This document shows, in pieces, positions 51,243 through 64,000 of a DNA stretch of 64,000 nt; within the stretch, counting starts at the first letter, position 1; each line of letters opens with the position of its first letter. A model generated the notes under the pieces. The model did no database searches. It saw only the letters and a program-made list of their open reading frames with translations, and was not told where the DNA came from. Source of the DNA: Sulfurifustis variabilis (lineage in GTDB: Bacteria > Pseudomonadota > Gammaproteobacteria > Acidiferrobacterales > Sulfurifustaceae); assembly GCF_002355415.1 (NCBI RefSeq), contig NZ_AP014936.1, positions 3,881,501-3,945,500 on the forward strand. The letters are read 5' to 3'. A program made the translations under genes and the position numbers.

Positions 51243-52544
51243 ATGAGACTTTTCGAGTCGCCGTACCTGATCTATCTGGTACCCCTCCTGCTCGCGGTCG
51301 CCGTCTACCTGGTGCGCCATCGGCGGCGGGAGCACCTGAACGTCGCGCGACTGACGGAGGCCAGGGAGGCCGGCCTGACCGAGCCTGCGTCCCTTCACCC
51401 CCTCATCGACCCCCTGCGCTGCCTCGGCTCGAACGCGTGCGTGCGCGCGTGTCCGGAGGGCGACGTCCTCGGGATCATCCGCGGCCGCGCCGAGATCATC
51501 GACGCCACCCACTGCATCGGCCACGGCGCCTGCCGGGCGGCCTGTCCGCACGGGGCGATCACGCTCGTCTTCGGGACGGCGAAGCGCGGGGTCGACATTC
51601 CGCTCCTGTCGCCGACGTTCGAGACCAACGTTCCCGGCATCTACATCGCCGGCGAGCTGGGTGGCATGGGTTTGATCCGCAATGCCGTGGAACAGGGGCG
51701 TCAGGCGATCGACGCGATCCGCCGGCAGAAGGGGGCGAACGGCCAGCTCGACGTCGTCATCGTCGGTGCCGGCCCTGCCGGCTTCGCGGCGTCGCTGGCC
51801 GCCCACGCGCACAAGCTGCGCTACGCCACGGTCGAGCAGGAGTCCCTCGGCGGCTGCGTGTTCAGGTACCCGCGCGGCAAGATCGTCATGACCCAGCCGG
51901 CGACGCTGCCGCTCGTCGGCAAGGTGAAGATGCGCGAGACCACCAAGGAGGCGCTCCTCGGCTTCTGGCAGGACGTCGAGAAGCGTACCGGGGTACGGAT
52001 CCGCTACAACGAGCGCATGGACGACATCGTGAAGACAGAGAAGGGTTTCCTGGTTAAAACGACCAAGGGAAGCTACGAGGCGCGCGCCGTGCTCCTCGCC
52101 ATCGGGCGCCGCGGGACGCCACGCAAGCTCGAGGTGCCGGGCGAGGAGCTGCCGAAGGTCGTCTACAGCCTGATCGATCCCGAGCAGTACCGGGGCCAGA
52201 AGGTCCTCGTGGTGGGCGGCGGCGACGCGGCCATCGAGGCGGCGCTGGCCGTCGCCGAGCAGCCGGGCACCGCGGTCGCGCTGTCCTACCGCGGCGAGGC
52301 GTTCGACCGTGCCAAGCCCAGGAACCGGGAGCGGCTCGAAAGCATGTCGAAGGCCGGACGGATGAGGCTGTTGATGAAGTCCAAGGTGCGCGCCATTTCG
52401 GCCGACCGGGTGCAGCTCGACCACGACGGCAAGCCGGTCGAGCTCGGTAACCACGCGGTGATCGTCTGTGCCGGCGGCGTGCTTCCCACGCCGTTCCTGA
52501 AAAAGATCGGGATTACCGTGGAGACGAAGTACGGAACGGCGTAG
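51243..52544 (+). CDS. Membrane-anchored Fe-S flavoprotein oxidoreductase
   Basis: A 433-residue protein with an N-terminal membrane anchor (LIYLVPLLLAVAVYL), a ferredoxin-like domain (about residues 60-105) and a thioredoxin-reductase-like FAD/NAD(P) domain (VVIVGAGPAGFAASLAA; second nucleotide motif VLVVGGGDAAIEAAL). The two cluster motifs CLGSNACVRACP and CIGHGACRAACP each keep three cysteines, with Ser or His in place of the usual second Cys; I recall this pattern from relatives. It could pass electrons between the cytochrome b-like protein and NAD(P)H. It is divergent from the cytochrome operon and convergent with glmS, their stop codons abutting as TAG-CTA. Confidence 0.85.
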   Translation: MRLFESPYLIYLVPLLLAVAVYLVRHRRREHLNVARLTEAREAGLTEPASLHPLIDPLRCLGSNACVRACPEGDVLGIIRGRAEIIDATHCIGHGACRAACPHGAITLVFGTAKRGVDIPLLSPTFETNVPGIYIAGELGGMGLIRNAVEQGRQAIDAIRRQKGANGQLDVVIVGAGPAGFAASLAAHAHKLRYATVEQESLGGCVFRYPRGKIVMTQPATLPLVGKVKMRETTKEALLGFWQDVEKRTGVRIRYNERMDDIVKTEKGFLVKTTKGSYEARAVLLAIGRRGTPRKLEVPGEELPKVVYSLIDPEQYRGQKVLVVGGGDAAIEAALAVAEQPGTAVALSYRGEAFDRAKPRNRERLESMSKAGRMRLLMKSKVRAISADRVQLDHDGKPVELGNHAVIVCAGGVLPTPFLKKIGITVETKYGTA

Positions 52545-54371
52545 CTATTCGACCGTCACCGACTTCGCGAGGTTGCGCGGTTTGTCCACGTCGGTGCCCC
52601 GCATGACCGCGGTGTGGTAGGCGAGCAGCTGAACGGGAATCGCGTGCACGACCGGCGACAGCACGCCGACATGGCGCGGGGTGCGGATCACGTGTACCCC
52701 GGCGCTCTCGCTGAAATGGCTGTCCAGATCGGCGAAGACGTAGAGCTCGCCGCCGCGCGCGCGCACTTCCTGCATGTTCGACTTCACTTTCTCGAGCAGC
52801 GAGTCGTTCGGCGCAATCACCACCACCGGCATGTTCGCGTCGACGAGCGCCAGCGGCCCGTGCTTGAGCTCGCCGGCAGGATAGGCCTCGGCGTGTATGT
52901 AGGAGATCTCCTTGAGCTTCAGCGCTCCCTCGAGCGCGATCGGATAGTGCACGCCGCGCCCCAGGAACAGCGCGTGCTCCTTCGGCGCGAAGCGCTCGGC
53001 CCAGAGCTTGATCTGCGGCTCGAGATTGAGGGCGTGCTGCACGCTGCCGGGCAGATGCCGGAGCGCGTCGAGGTGCGCAGCCTCCGCCGCGTCGCTCAGG
53101 CGCCCCTTGGCCTTGGCCAGGGCGAGGGTCAGCACGAACAAGGCGGCGAGCTGGGTCGTGAACGCCTTGGTCGAGGCGACGCCGATTTCCGCGCCCGCGC
53201 GCGTGTAAAACACCAGCCGTGACGCCCGCGGAATGGCGCTCTCGCGCACGTTGCAGATCGCCAGCTGATGGGGGTGACCCAGCTCCTTGGCCCGCTTGAG
53301 CGCCTCCATCGTGTCGAGCGTCTCTCCCGACTGGGAGATCGTGACGATCAGCTGCCGCGGATTGGGTACCGTGTCGCGGTAGCGGTATTCGCTCGCGATA
53401 TCGACGGTGCAGGGGATCTTCGCGATCGACTCCAGCCAGTAGCGCGCGACGCTGCCCGCGTAGTAGCTCGTGCCGCAGGCGATGATCTGCACGCCTTCGA
53501 CGTCCCGGAAAACGGACGCCGCCTCGCGGCCGAAAAGCGCGGCGTCCACTCCGAGGGTGACGACCGCCTCGATAGTGTCGGACAATGCCTGGGGCTGCTC
53601 GTAAATCTCCTTCTGCATGAAGTGGCCGTAGGGCCCGAGCTCCAGCGAAGCGAGCGAAAGGTCGGACTCGTGCACCTCGCGTTCGACCGGGGCGCCGTCG
53701 CGGTCGTACACGCGTACCGCCGAGCGGGTCAGCTCGGCGACATCGCCCTCCTCGAGGTACATCACCCGGCGCGTCGCGGAGATGACGGCGGAAACGTCTG
53801 ACGCCACGAAGTTCTCGTTCTCGCCGAGGCCGATCAGCAGAGGGCAGCCGACGCGCGCGCAGGTCATGAGATCGGGAGACTTCAGGGAGACGACGGCGAT
53901 CGCGTACGCGCCGACCAGGTCGCGCACGGCCTGCCGGGTGGCCTGGAGCAGGTTGCCCGACTGCGAGAAGTAATAGTGGACGAGGTGCGCTATGACCTCG
54001 GTGTCGGTCTGCGACTCGAAGCCGTAGCCCAGCTTCTCGAGACGTTCGCGCTGCGCGTCGTGGTTCTCGATGATGCCGTTGTGCACGACCGCGATCTCGT
54101 CGTGCGAGACGTGCGGATGCGCGTTCGGCTCGGTGACGCCGCCGTGGGTGGCCCAGCGCGTGTGGCCGATGCCGAGGAGCCCGTTCAGCCCCTCCGTCCT
54201 GGCCGCGCCTTCCATCTCCGCCACGCGCCCGACCCGGCGGACACGCCGGATCCCGCCGTTCAGCACGGCTACGCCCGCGGAGTCGTAACCGCGATATTCG
54301 AGGCGCTTCAGACCCTCGATGAGGATCGGGACCACATTGCGGTTTGCCACCGCGCCGACGATGCCGCACAT
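52545..54371 (-). CDS. glmS: Glutamine--fructose-6-phosphate aminotransferase (isomerizing)
   Basis: A 608-residue enzyme that makes glucosamine-6-phosphate from fructose-6-phosphate and glutamine, the entry to UDP-GlcNAc, peptidoglycan and lipopolysaccharide. The N-terminal Ntn-amidotransferase begins with the catalytic Cys2 ([13 protein letters not shown]), with [11 protein letters not shown]. Two SIS sugar-binding domains follow ([20 protein letters not shown]). The C-terminal end KSVTVE is typical. It lies downstream of glmU on the same strand, 94 bp apart. Confidence 0.96.
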   Translation of the reverse strand: MCGIVGAVANRNVVPILIEGLKRLEYRGYDSAGVAVLNGGIRRVRRVGRVAEMEGAARTEGLNGLLGIGHTRWATHGGVTEPNAHPHVSHDEIAVVHNGIIENHDAQRERLEKLGYGFESQTDTEVIAHLVHYYFSQSGNLLQATRQAVRDLVGAYAIAVVSLKSPDLMTCARVGCPLLIGLGENENFVASDVSAVISATRRVMYLEEGDVAELTRSAVRVYDRDGAPVEREVHESDLSLASLELGPYGHFMQKEIYEQPQALSDTIEAVVTLGVDAALFGREAASVFRDVEGVQIIACGTSYYAGSVARYWLESIAKIPCTVDIASEYRYRDTVPNPRQLIVTISQSGETLDTMEALKRAKELGHPHQLAICNVRESAIPRASRLVFYTRAGAEIGVASTKAFTTQLAALFVLTLALAKAKGRLSDAAEAAHLDALRHLPGSVQHALNLEPQIKLWAERFAPKEHALFLGRGVHYPIALEGALKLKEISYIHAEAYPAGELKHGPLALVDANMPVVVIAPNDSLLEKVKSNMQEVRARGGELYVFADLDSHFSESAGVHVIRTPRHVGVLSPVVHAIPVQLLAYHTAVMRGTDVDKPRNLAKSVTVE

Positions 54372-54399
54372 AGGGGGTCAGCTCAGCGTTCTAAGTTAT

Positions 54400-54447
54400 A
54401 AGTGATAAGTCGGGGAGCACGTGCGCGTGCACCGCAACTTATCACTT
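54400..54447. repeat. Intergenic inverted repeat between glmU and glmS
   Basis: AAGTGATAAGT (54400-54410) and ACTTATCACTT (54437-54447) are exact 11-bp complements around a GC-rich loop that is itself partly palindromic. A related sequence (AACTTGTCACTTGTCGCTGCG) lies between atpD and atpC near 56832-56852. They may belong to a dispersed intergenic repeat family or act as mRNA stabilisers. Confidence 0.55.
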
Positions 54448-54465
54448 AGCACTCGTCGCTTCGCA

Positions 54466-55836
54466 TCATTTCTTCCTGGTCGGGCGCTTCCAGCCCGGAC
54501 GGGTCTTCTGCTCGGCGCGCGTGAGCGTGAGCTGACCGGCCGGCGCGTCGCGCGTGATGACCGAACCCGCGCCGATCGTGGCGTCCGCGCCGACCGTCAC
54601 CGGCGCCACGAGCGCCGTATTCGAGCCGATGAAGGCCCGGTCCTCGATGACGGTCCGGTGCTTGTTCGCGCCGTCGTAGTTGCAGGTGATCGTACCGGCG
54701 CCGACGTTCACGTCACGCCCGACACGGGCGTCGCCGACGTACGTCAGATGATTGATCTTGCTGCCCTCGCCCACCTCGGCGTTCTTGATTTCGACGAAAT
54801 TCCCGACGTGCGCATGGTCTGCAAGGCGCGTGCCAGGCCTGAGGCGGGCAAACGGGCCGATGCGACATTCGCGCCCCACGCTCGATTCCTCGAGCACCGA
54901 TTGCGGCAGCACGACGGTGCCGGCGCCGATTTCGACGTCGCGCAGGTAGCAGTTGGGGCCGATGCGCGTCCCATCGCCGAGCACCACCCGACCCTCGAGC
55001 ACCACGTTGACGTCGATCTCGACGTCGCGCCCGGCCGCCACGCTTCCGCGCACGTCGAAGCGCGCGGGGTCGCGCACCGTGACGCCCTGCTCCATCAGGG
55101 TGCGCGCCTGATTGTGCTGGTGCACCCGCTCCAGCTGCGCCAGCTCCGCCTTGCTGTTCACGCCTAGCGTCTCCCAGGGGGCCGAGGGCTCGCGGGCGGC
55201 TATCGTCAGCCCGTCGCCCGCGGCCATCCCGATTATATCCGTGAGATAGTACTCGCCCTGCGCGTTGTGGTTCGTGAGGCGCGCGATCCACCCCTTCAGG
55301 CGCGCGGCGGGAGCGGCCATGAAACCGGTATTCACCTCGTGGAGGGCGAGCTCCGCCGCACTCGCGTCCTTGCGTTCGACGATGCGCTCGATGCGCCCGT
55401 TTCCGTCCCGCACGATGCGCCCGTATCCGGCCGGATCGTCCAGCGTCACCGTCAGGAGCGAGACGCCGGAACCGCCCGCCGCCTCCACGAGCGTCTGCAG
55501 GGTTTCGCGGCGGATAAGGGGGACATCGCCGTAGAGCACGAGTACGGTCGCGGCGTCGGGTATGGCGGGCAGGGCCTGTCGGAGCGCATGCCCCGTTCCG
55601 TTCTGCTCCGCTTGCAGTACCCAGCGCACGTCTTCGCCGGGGCACGCCTCCCGCACCCGCTCGCCGCCGTGGCCGTAGACGACGTGGATCGCCCGTGGCG
55701 CCAGGGCGCGAGCGGTCTCGAGGACGTAGTGCAGCAGCGGCCGCCCGGCGAGGTCGTGCAGGACCTTTGGCCGGTCCGAGCGCATGCGGGTGCCCTTGCC
55801 CGCGGCGAGTACGACGATTTCGAGCGGGTGGGGCAT
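54466..55836 (-). CDS. glmU: Bifunctional GlmU (GlcNAc-1-P uridylyltransferase / GlcN-1-P acetyltransferase)
   Basis: A 456-residue bifunctional enzyme that completes UDP-GlcNAc synthesis. The N-terminal uridylyltransferase domain has [17 protein letters not shown]. The C-terminal half is a left-handed beta-helix of hexapeptide repeats ([35 protein letters not shown]). I chose the ATG at 55836 ([15 protein letters not shown]), giving the same length as the E. coli protein. It sits between slyD and glmS on the minus strand. glmU-glmS next to the ATP synthase operon is a common proteobacterial order. Confidence 0.96.
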   Translation of the reverse strand: MPHPLEIVVLAAGKGTRMRSDRPKVLHDLAGRPLLHYVLETARALAPRAIHVVYGHGGERVREACPGEDVRWVLQAEQNGTGHALRQALPAIPDAATVLVLYGDVPLIRRETLQTLVEAAGGSGVSLLTVTLDDPAGYGRIVRDGNGRIERIVERKDASAAELALHEVNTGFMAAPAARLKGWIARLTNHNAQGEYYLTDIIGMAAGDGLTIAAREPSAPWETLGVNSKAELAQLERVHQHNQARTLMEQGVTVRDPARFDVRGSVAAGRDVEIDVNVVLEGRVVLGDGTRIGPNCYLRDVEIGAGTVVLPQSVLEESSVGRECRIGPFARLRPGTRLADHAHVGNFVEIKNAEVGEGSKINHLTYVGDARVGRDVNVGAGTITCNYDGANKHRTVIEDRAFIGSNTALVAPVTVGADATIGAGSVITRDAPAGQLTLTRAEQKTRPGWKRPTRKK

Positions 55837-55889
55837 GGACGGGCCTCTCGGGGGGAACAGCTGAATTATAGGAGAGGCCGGAAAAATGT

Positions 55890-56375
55890 TTACTGGAGGA
55901 GCGACCGCCCCTGCGCCGGGCGTCCCGAGACCCGCTCTTCCTCGGTCGCGTCGCGGATCTCCCGCACGGTCACCTCGAAGGCGATGGTTTTTCCGGCGAG
56001 CGGGTGGTTCGCGTCCACCGTAATCCTGCCGTCGCCGACGTCCGTGACCACGAGGTTGATCGTCTCGCCCTTGGCGTTCTGCGCCTCGAACTGGGCGCCC
56101 ACCTGGCGTAGCTCCGGCGGCGCGTTCTCGATGTCGTCCGTGAACGTCTGCTTCGGATCGTGGCCGCCGAACGCCTCCTCCGGAGCCAGCCTGACGGTGA
56201 CCGAGTCGCCGACCTCGCGTCCCTCGAGCGCCTGCTCGATTTTCGGGAAAAGATCGCTCGCGCCGCCGTGCACGTACTCGACCGGCAGGTCGTTGATCTC
56301 GACGATCTCCCCGCCCTGGTCCCTGATGCGGTACGTGATCGAGACGACCTTGTGCTTTTCGACGACGGCGTTCAT
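55890..56375 (-). CDS. FKBP-type peptidyl-prolyl isomerase, SlyD-like
   Basis: A 161-residue FKBP-type prolyl isomerase with an inserted IF (chaperone) domain, as in SlyD. The FKBP part has [16 protein letters not shown] and [22 protein letters not shown]; the insert follows ([19 protein letters not shown]), then [18 protein letters not shown]. The His/Cys-rich metal-binding tail of E. coli SlyD is missing, so nickel storage is not expected. It lies 2 bp after atpC, so it may be co-transcribed with the ATP synthase operon. Confidence 0.9.
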   Translation of the reverse strand: MNAVVEKHKVVSITYRIRDQGGEIVEINDLPVEYVHGGASDLFPKIEQALEGREVGDSVTVRLAPEEAFGGHDPKQTFTDDIENAPPELRQVGAQFEAQNAKGETINLVVTDVGDGRITVDANHPLAGKTIAFEVTVREIRDATEEERVSGRPAQGRSLLQ

Positions 56376-56377
56376 CG

Positions 56378-56800
56378 CTATTTCTTCGCCCGCTCGCGCA
56401 GCTTCCGGATGGCGCGCAGCTGCGCCAGAGCGTCGGCCAGCTCGGCCTGCGCGCGCGCATAGTCGATGTCGGCCTGGCGGTTCCTGAGCGCCTCCTCGGC
56501 GCGCTCCTTGGCCTTGAGCGCCGCCGCTTCGTCGAGATCGCGGGCGCGCGCCGCGGTGTCGGCCAGCACCGTCACCACGTGCGGCTGCACCTCGAGCATG
56601 CCGCCCGACACGTAGAACTCGAGCTCCTCGGTCTGCGTCTTCACGCGTATCTCTCCGGGGCGCAGCCGAGCGAGCATCGGCGAGTGCCGCGAAAGTATGC
56701 CGACTTCACCCTCCACGAGCGGCGCGACCACGAGCTCGGCCGTACCGGAGTAGATACTCCGCTCGGCGCTTACGATGTCGACGTGCATGGTCATGGCCAT
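56378..56800 (-). CDS. atpC: F1Fo ATP synthase subunit epsilon
   Basis: A 140-residue F1 epsilon subunit with the N-terminal beta-sandwich ([51 protein letters not shown]) and a C-terminal two-helix domain that inhibits ATP hydrolysis. The start MAMT matches the E. coli protein. It is the last gene of the atp operon, 55 bp after atpD. Confidence 0.96.
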   Translation of the reverse strand: MAMTMHVDIVSAERSIYSGTAELVVAPLVEGEVGILSRHSPMLARLRPGEIRVKTQTEELEFYVSGGMLEVQPHVVTVLADTAARARDLDEAAALKAKERAEEALRNRQADIDYARAQAELADALAQLRAIRKLRERAKK

Positions 56801-56855
56801 ATCAGTAGACCGGTAAGTAGATTGCCGCTGATGAACTTGTCACTTGTCGCTGCGT

Positions 56856-59160
<2,305 letters not shown>

Positions 59161-59169
59161 GGGTGTGCC

Positions 59170-60711
59170 TTACCAGGTGTGGCTTGCCTTGAAGGTCTCG
59201 ATCGCCTGACGCAGCGCCGTGGCGATCTCGTCGCTGTAGGCCGGCTCGGCATCGATGCGAGCCAGCAGGCCGGCGTGCTCGTTCTTCATATACAGATGCA
59301 GCGCATCCTCGAACGCGCGCACCTTCTTTACGTCGACGTCGTCGAGAAAGCCCTCGTTCACGGCGAACAGCGATACGGCCATTTGGGCAACGGTCATCGG
59401 CGAGTACTGCGGCTGCTTCATGATCTCCATGATACGCGCGCCGCGATCCAGTTGCTTGCGCGTCGTCGGATCGAGATCCGAGGCGAACTGCGCGAAGGCC
59501 GCGAGCTCGCGGTACTGCGCGAGCGCGAGGCGCACGCCGCCGCCGAGCTTCTTCACGATCTTGGTCTGCGCGGCGCCGCCCACGCGCGAGACCGAGAGTC
59601 CCGCGTTAATCGCGGGGCGCATGCCGGCGTTGAAAAGGTCGGTGTCGAGATAGATCTGCCCGTCGGTGATCGAGATCACGTTGGTCGGCACGAACGCGGA
59701 GACGTCGCCCGCCTGGGTCTCGATGATGGGAAGGGCAGTGAGCGAACCCGTCTTGCCCTTGACCGCGCCGTTCGTGAGCTTCTCGACGTAGTCGCCGTTC
59801 ACGCGCGCCGCGCGCTCGAGCAGGCGCGAGTGCAGGTAAAAAACGTCACCGGGATAGGCTTCGCGCCCGGGTGGACGGCGCAGCAACAGCGAGATCTGGC
59901 GGTACGCCCAGGCCTGCTTGGTCAAATCGTCGTAGACGATGAGCGCGTCCTGGCCGCTGTCGCGGAAGTACTCGCCCATGGCGCACCCGGCGTACGGCGC
60001 GATGTACTGCATCGCGGCGGACTCGGCGGCCGTCGCCGCGACGACGATCGTGTGGTCGAGCGCCCCGTACTCCTCGAGCTTGCGCACCACGCCGGCGACC
60101 GAGGAGGCCTTCTGGCCGACCGCGACGTAGATACACACGACGCCGGTGCCCTTCTGGTTGATGATGGCGTCGATCGCGAGCGCGGTCTTGCCGGTCTGGC
60201 GGTCGCCGATGATGAGCTCGCGCTGCCCGCGCCCGATCGGGACCATCGCGTCGATCGACTTCAGGCCCGTCTGCACCGGCTGGCTCACCGACTGGCGCGC
60301 GATCACGCCGGGGGCGATCTTCTCGACCGGCGAGGTGCGGCCGGTCTCGATCGGCCCCTTGCCGTCGATGGGCGTGCCGAGCGCGTCGACCACGCGCCCG
60401 ACGAGCTCGGGTCCGACCGGCACCTCCAGGATACGCCCGGTGGTGCGCACGCGGTCGCCTTCGGTGATGTGCTTGTACTCGCCCATGACCACGGCGCCGA
60501 CCGAGTCGCGCTCGAGGTTGAAGGCGAGCCCGAAGGTATTGCCGGGGAACTCGATCATCTCGCCCTGCATGACGTCGGCCAGGCCGTGGATGCGCGCGAT
60601 GCCGTCGGTCAGTCCGACGACGGTGCCCTCCGTACGGGCCTGGGTGGCCGCCTCGAACTTCTCGATGCGGGCGCGGATGAGGTCGCTGATCTCGCTGGGG
60701 TTGAGTGCCAT
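59170..60711 (-). CDS. atpA: F1Fo ATP synthase subunit alpha
   Basis: A 513-residue non-catalytic nucleotide-binding subunit of F1. The N-terminus [20 protein letters not shown], the P-loop [15 protein letters not shown] near residue 170 and the arginine-finger region ([17 protein letters not shown]) are present. Length is the same as E. coli AtpA. It lies 15 bp after atpH. Confidence 0.98.
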   Translation of the reverse strand: MALNPSEISDLIRARIEKFEAATQARTEGTVVGLTDGIARIHGLADVMQGEMIEFPGNTFGLAFNLERDSVGAVVMGEYKHITEGDRVRTTGRILEVPVGPELVGRVVDALGTPIDGKGPIETGRTSPVEKIAPGVIARQSVSQPVQTGLKSIDAMVPIGRGQRELIIGDRQTGKTALAIDAIINQKGTGVVCIYVAVGQKASSVAGVVRKLEEYGALDHTIVVAATAAESAAMQYIAPYAGCAMGEYFRDSGQDALIVYDDLTKQAWAYRQISLLLRRPPGREAYPGDVFYLHSRLLERAARVNGDYVEKLTNGAVKGKTGSLTALPIIETQAGDVSAFVPTNVISITDGQIYLDTDLFNAGMRPAINAGLSVSRVGGAAQTKIVKKLGGGVRLALAQYRELAAFAQFASDLDPTTRKQLDRGARIMEIMKQPQYSPMTVAQMAVSLFAVNEGFLDDVDVKKVRAFEDALHLYMKNEHAGLLARIDAEPAYSDEIATALRQAIETFKASHTW

Positions 60712-60726
60712 GGTTGCGCTTCCGAT

Positions 60727-61263
60727 TTATTCGCTGAGCTGGGCGGCAAGGGCGGCGAGTCGGCCCCGCACGGAGCCGTCGATGACGAGATCGCCCGCCC
60801 GAATCTCGAGCCCGCCGATGAGAGCGGGGTCGACCGTGACGGCGAGGTCCACCTCGCGGCCGAAACGGCGCTTGAGCGCCGCGAGGAGCATGTCCTGCTG
60901 CTTCGCCTCCAGGGGAAAGGCGGTGCGCACGTCGACCGCCACGCGCCCTTCGGCCTCGGCGCGCATGGCCTCGTACAGCTCCCGGATCTCGGGAACGAGC
61001 GAAAGGCGGCGGTAGTCGACCAGCAGGTGCACGAAGTTGCGGCCCTCCGTGTCGAGCTGCTCGCCGAGCACGTCGAGCAGCAACGCCACGAGACGCTCGC
61101 GCGCGAGGCGCGGGTCCCGGGCGAGCGCCGCGACCTGCGGGTCGGCCACAACCGCCTCGAGCGTCGCGAGCGCTTCCGACCAGCGCGCGTACTGGTTTCG
61201 AGCGCGCGCCAGCTCGAAGACGGCTTCGGCGTAGGGGCGTGCCGTGGTGCGGGTCTCGGCCAT
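60727..61263 (-). CDS. atpH: F1Fo ATP synthase subunit delta
   Basis: A 178-residue peripheral-stalk subunit that joins F1 to subunit b. The N-terminal helical domain begins TTARPYAEAVFELARARNQ, and the C-terminal segment ends with DPALIGGLEIRAGDLVIDGSVRGRLAAL, the typical delta/OSCP signature. It lies 4 bp after atpF. Confidence 0.96.
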   Translation of the reverse strand: MAETRTTARPYAEAVFELARARNQYARWSEALATLEAVVADPQVAALARDPRLARERLVALLLDVLGEQLDTEGRNFVHLLVDYRRLSLVPEIRELYEAMRAEAEGRVAVDVRTAFPLEAKQQDMLLAALKRRFGREVDLAVTVDPALIGGLEIRAGDLVIDGSVRGRLAALAAQLSE

Positions 61264-61267
61264 GCGC

Positions 61268-61738
61268 CTAGAGTTGCTTCACCACCGCCTCGAGCAGGCG
61301 GGCATGCGCCTTCGGATCTATCTCCTTCTCGAGTATGCGGGCGGCTCCGGCCACCGCGAGCTCGGCGAGACGCTCGCGCAGCATCTCGCGCGCGCGGTTG
61401 GTCTCCTGCTCGATGTCGCCGCGCGCCGCGTGCACGATGCGCTCGGCCTCGACACGCGCGGCGCCCTTGGCCTCGTCGGTCACCTCGGCGGCGCGCTTCT
61501 CGGCCAGCCCGATGATCTCCTGTGCATCGGCCTTCGCCTTCTTGAGCATTTCGAGGGCGCGCTTTTCCGCGAGTTCCAGCTCGCGCTTGCCGCGCTCCGC
61601 GGCCGCTAGCCCGTCGGCGATGGTTTTCTGGCGCTCGGCCATCGCGCGCGTGAGCGGCGGCCAGACAAAGCGCATGGTGAACCAGATGAGGAGGATGAAG
61701 ACGAGCGATTGCCCGATCAGAGTGGCGTTGATGTCCAC
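61268..61738 (-). CDS. atpF: F1Fo ATP synthase subunit b
   Basis: A 156-residue subunit of the peripheral stalk. One N-terminal membrane helix (MDINATLIGQSLVFILLIWFT) is followed by a long charged helix (about 35-150) that dimerises. The conserved FVWPPL and ELAxxxA heptads are present. Length is the same as E. coli AtpF. Confidence 0.97.
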   Translation of the reverse strand: MDINATLIGQSLVFILLIWFTMRFVWPPLTRAMAERQKTIADGLAAAERGKRELELAEKRALEMLKKAKADAQEIIGLAEKRAAEVTDEAKGAARVEAERIVHAARGDIEQETNRAREMLRERLAELAVAGAARILEKEIDPKAHARLLEAVVKQL

Positions 61739-61764
61739 GTCCGGCCTCCGGGTTTGATTCTGGG

Positions 61765-63290
<1,526 letters not shown>

Positions 63291-63368
63291 CGCCAGATCA
63301 TGCGGTGAGGAACGGTAGACGCCGCAACCGCTCCGCGCCGCCCGGCGAGACCCGCTTAAGGCGCGCGC

Positions 63369-63397
63369 AGTATAAGGAGGGCCCGCGACAGCGTCAA
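63369..63397 (-). promoter_or_regulatory. Sigma-70 promoter of the atp operon
   Basis: On the minus strand TTGACG (63397-63392) and TATACT (63374-63369) are separated by exactly 17 bp, five of six matches in each box. An AT-rich stretch (63398-63420, ACCTTATTTAATAGGTACAT on the minus strand) lies directly upstream and resembles an UP element. This predicts strong constitutive expression of the ATP synthase. Confidence 0.85.
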
Positions 63398-63443
63398 ATG
63401 TACCTATTAAATAAGGTTATGCGATGCGCGCGATAGCTCGCGC

Positions 63444-63956
63444 CTATGCCCGGCCGGTGATGTTGTGCTGGAAGATTGCCTTGTGCACGTCGCCCACGCT
63501 CACGATGCCTACGAGCTTGCCGTTGTCGGCAACCGGCAACCGCCGAAGGCGATGCCGGAACATCATCGAGGCGGCCTTGAGGACAGGCATCGTGGGTTCC
63601 ACGGCGTAGACGCGGGTGGTCATGAGGTTCTGGACTTTGAGGTTCACCACGTCCTTGTAGTCGCGCTCGAAAGCCTCGAAGTCGGCCACCTCGGGGTTAC
63701 CCATGAAGTCCTGCAGGTCGGGAAACATCCCCCAGAGAATATCCTTTTCCGAGATCATCCCGACGATCCTGCCGTCGTCGTCCACCACCGGCATGCCGCT
63801 GATCTTGTTGAAGCACATCACCATGGCGACCTCCCGGATGAGGCTGTCCGGGTGGGCGGTTTTCACGGCGGTTGTCATGATGTCTTTGACGAGCACGGGT
63901 GGGAGGTCCGAATAGTTGAGGCCGGCAGTATAGGATTCGCGGTCCGAGAGGGTCAA
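63444..63956 (-). CDS. CBS-domain pair protein
   Basis: A 170-residue protein made of two CBS domains (about residues 22-80 and 108-165), which usually bind adenosyl nucleotides and act as energy sensors. Typical segments are DIMTTAVKTAHPDSLIREVA, GMPVVDDDGRIVGMISEKDIL and RRLPVADNGKLVGIVSVGDV. No catalytic domain is attached. The longest frame starts at TTG 63956, which overlaps the stop of the upstream gene as TTGA. A GTG 63 bases later or an ATG 78 bases later are possible alternatives. Its position directly upstream of the atp operon suggests energy-related control, which is inference. Confidence 0.85.
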   Translation of the reverse strand: MTLSDRESYTAGLNYSDLPPVLVKDIMTTAVKTAHPDSLIREVAMVMCFNKISGMPVVDDDGRIVGMISEKDILWGMFPDLQDFMGNPEVADFEAFERDYKDVVNLKVQNLMTTRVYAVEPTMPVLKAASMMFRHRLRRLPVADNGKLVGIVSVGDVHKAIFQHNITGRA

Positions 63957-64000
63957 CGAATGTCCAGGAGCCGGAGCAGCGCCCTCACCGCCTCGTCCAC
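63953..64000 (-). CDS. C-terminal end of an unidentified gene
   Basis: Only the last 15 codons are inside the window (VDEAVRALLRLLDIR, then TGA). The stop overlaps the TTG start of the CBS gene, which suggests an operon. Too little is visible to name the product. Confidence 0.45.
   Translation of the reverse strand: MDEAVRALLRLLDIR

Overview
This 64 kb window is GC-rich, densely coding chromosomal DNA from a proteobacterium, most likely a gammaproteobacterium. The support is the divergent rhlB / trxA-rho arrangement known from Escherichia coli, a DUF2782 gene near polA, a dihaem cytochrome c4 and the atpIBEFHAGDC operon. A chemolithotrophic lifestyle (iron or sulfur oxidation) is an inference from a very large multihaem cytochrome locus. 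There are no rRNA or tRNA genes, insertion sequences, prophage genes or CRISPR arrays that I can see. No gene-free gap exceeds 300 bases.

Region 1 (1-12 kb): methionine salvage (mtnB fragment, mtnD), rhlB, trxA, rho, a secreted hypothetical protein, rpmE, a secreted nuclease, an M48 lipoprotein protease, malic enzyme, malate dehydrogenase and prmB. Region 2 (10.8-19.8 kb, minus strand): a complete beta-oxidation block in the order fadE, fadI-type thiolase, fadB/J-type fusion, fadL, acyl-CoA ligase. Region 3 (20-25.5 kb): a KAS III-like ketosynthase, a membrane-anchored regulator with a degenerate sigma-54-activator-like domain, a small hypothetical gene and a second FadL-like porin. Region 4 (25.5-38.5 kb): rubredoxin, hemH-thiD-thiE-hemL, a small gene behind a perfect sigma-54 promoter motif, cytochrome c4, polA with a structured RNA downstream, a LOG-family protein, DUF2782, a histone-deacetylase-like amidohydrolase and a TRAP transporter. 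Region 5 (39-42.5 kb): a diguanylate cyclase, uvrD and a PilZ protein.

Region 6 (42.5-52.5 kb) is the most striking part. It is an apparent extracellular-electron-transfer locus. It holds an inner-membrane cytochrome b-like protein, a 21-haem and a 23-24-haem c-type cytochrome, an AMIN/SPOR/TPR/beta-barrel outer-membrane protein split by a 10-A homopolymer, two paralogous TPR proteins at its two ends, and a divergent Fe-S flavoprotein with a perfect 19-bp palindrome before its start. Together these could move electrons between the cell surface and the quinone or NAD(P)H pool. Direction and donor are not visible from sequence.

Region 7 (52.5-64 kb, minus strand): glmS, glmU, an FKBP-type (SlyD-like) isomerase and the complete F1Fo ATP synthase operon behind a near-consensus sigma-70 promoter, then a CBS-domain protein and the last codons of an unidentified gene.

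Other points of interest: DNA polymerase I has lost two of its proofreading-exonuclease aspartates, the rpmE terminator lies inside the signal-peptide codons of the next gene, and two convergent gene pairs share a CTAG tetranucleotide as both stop codons.
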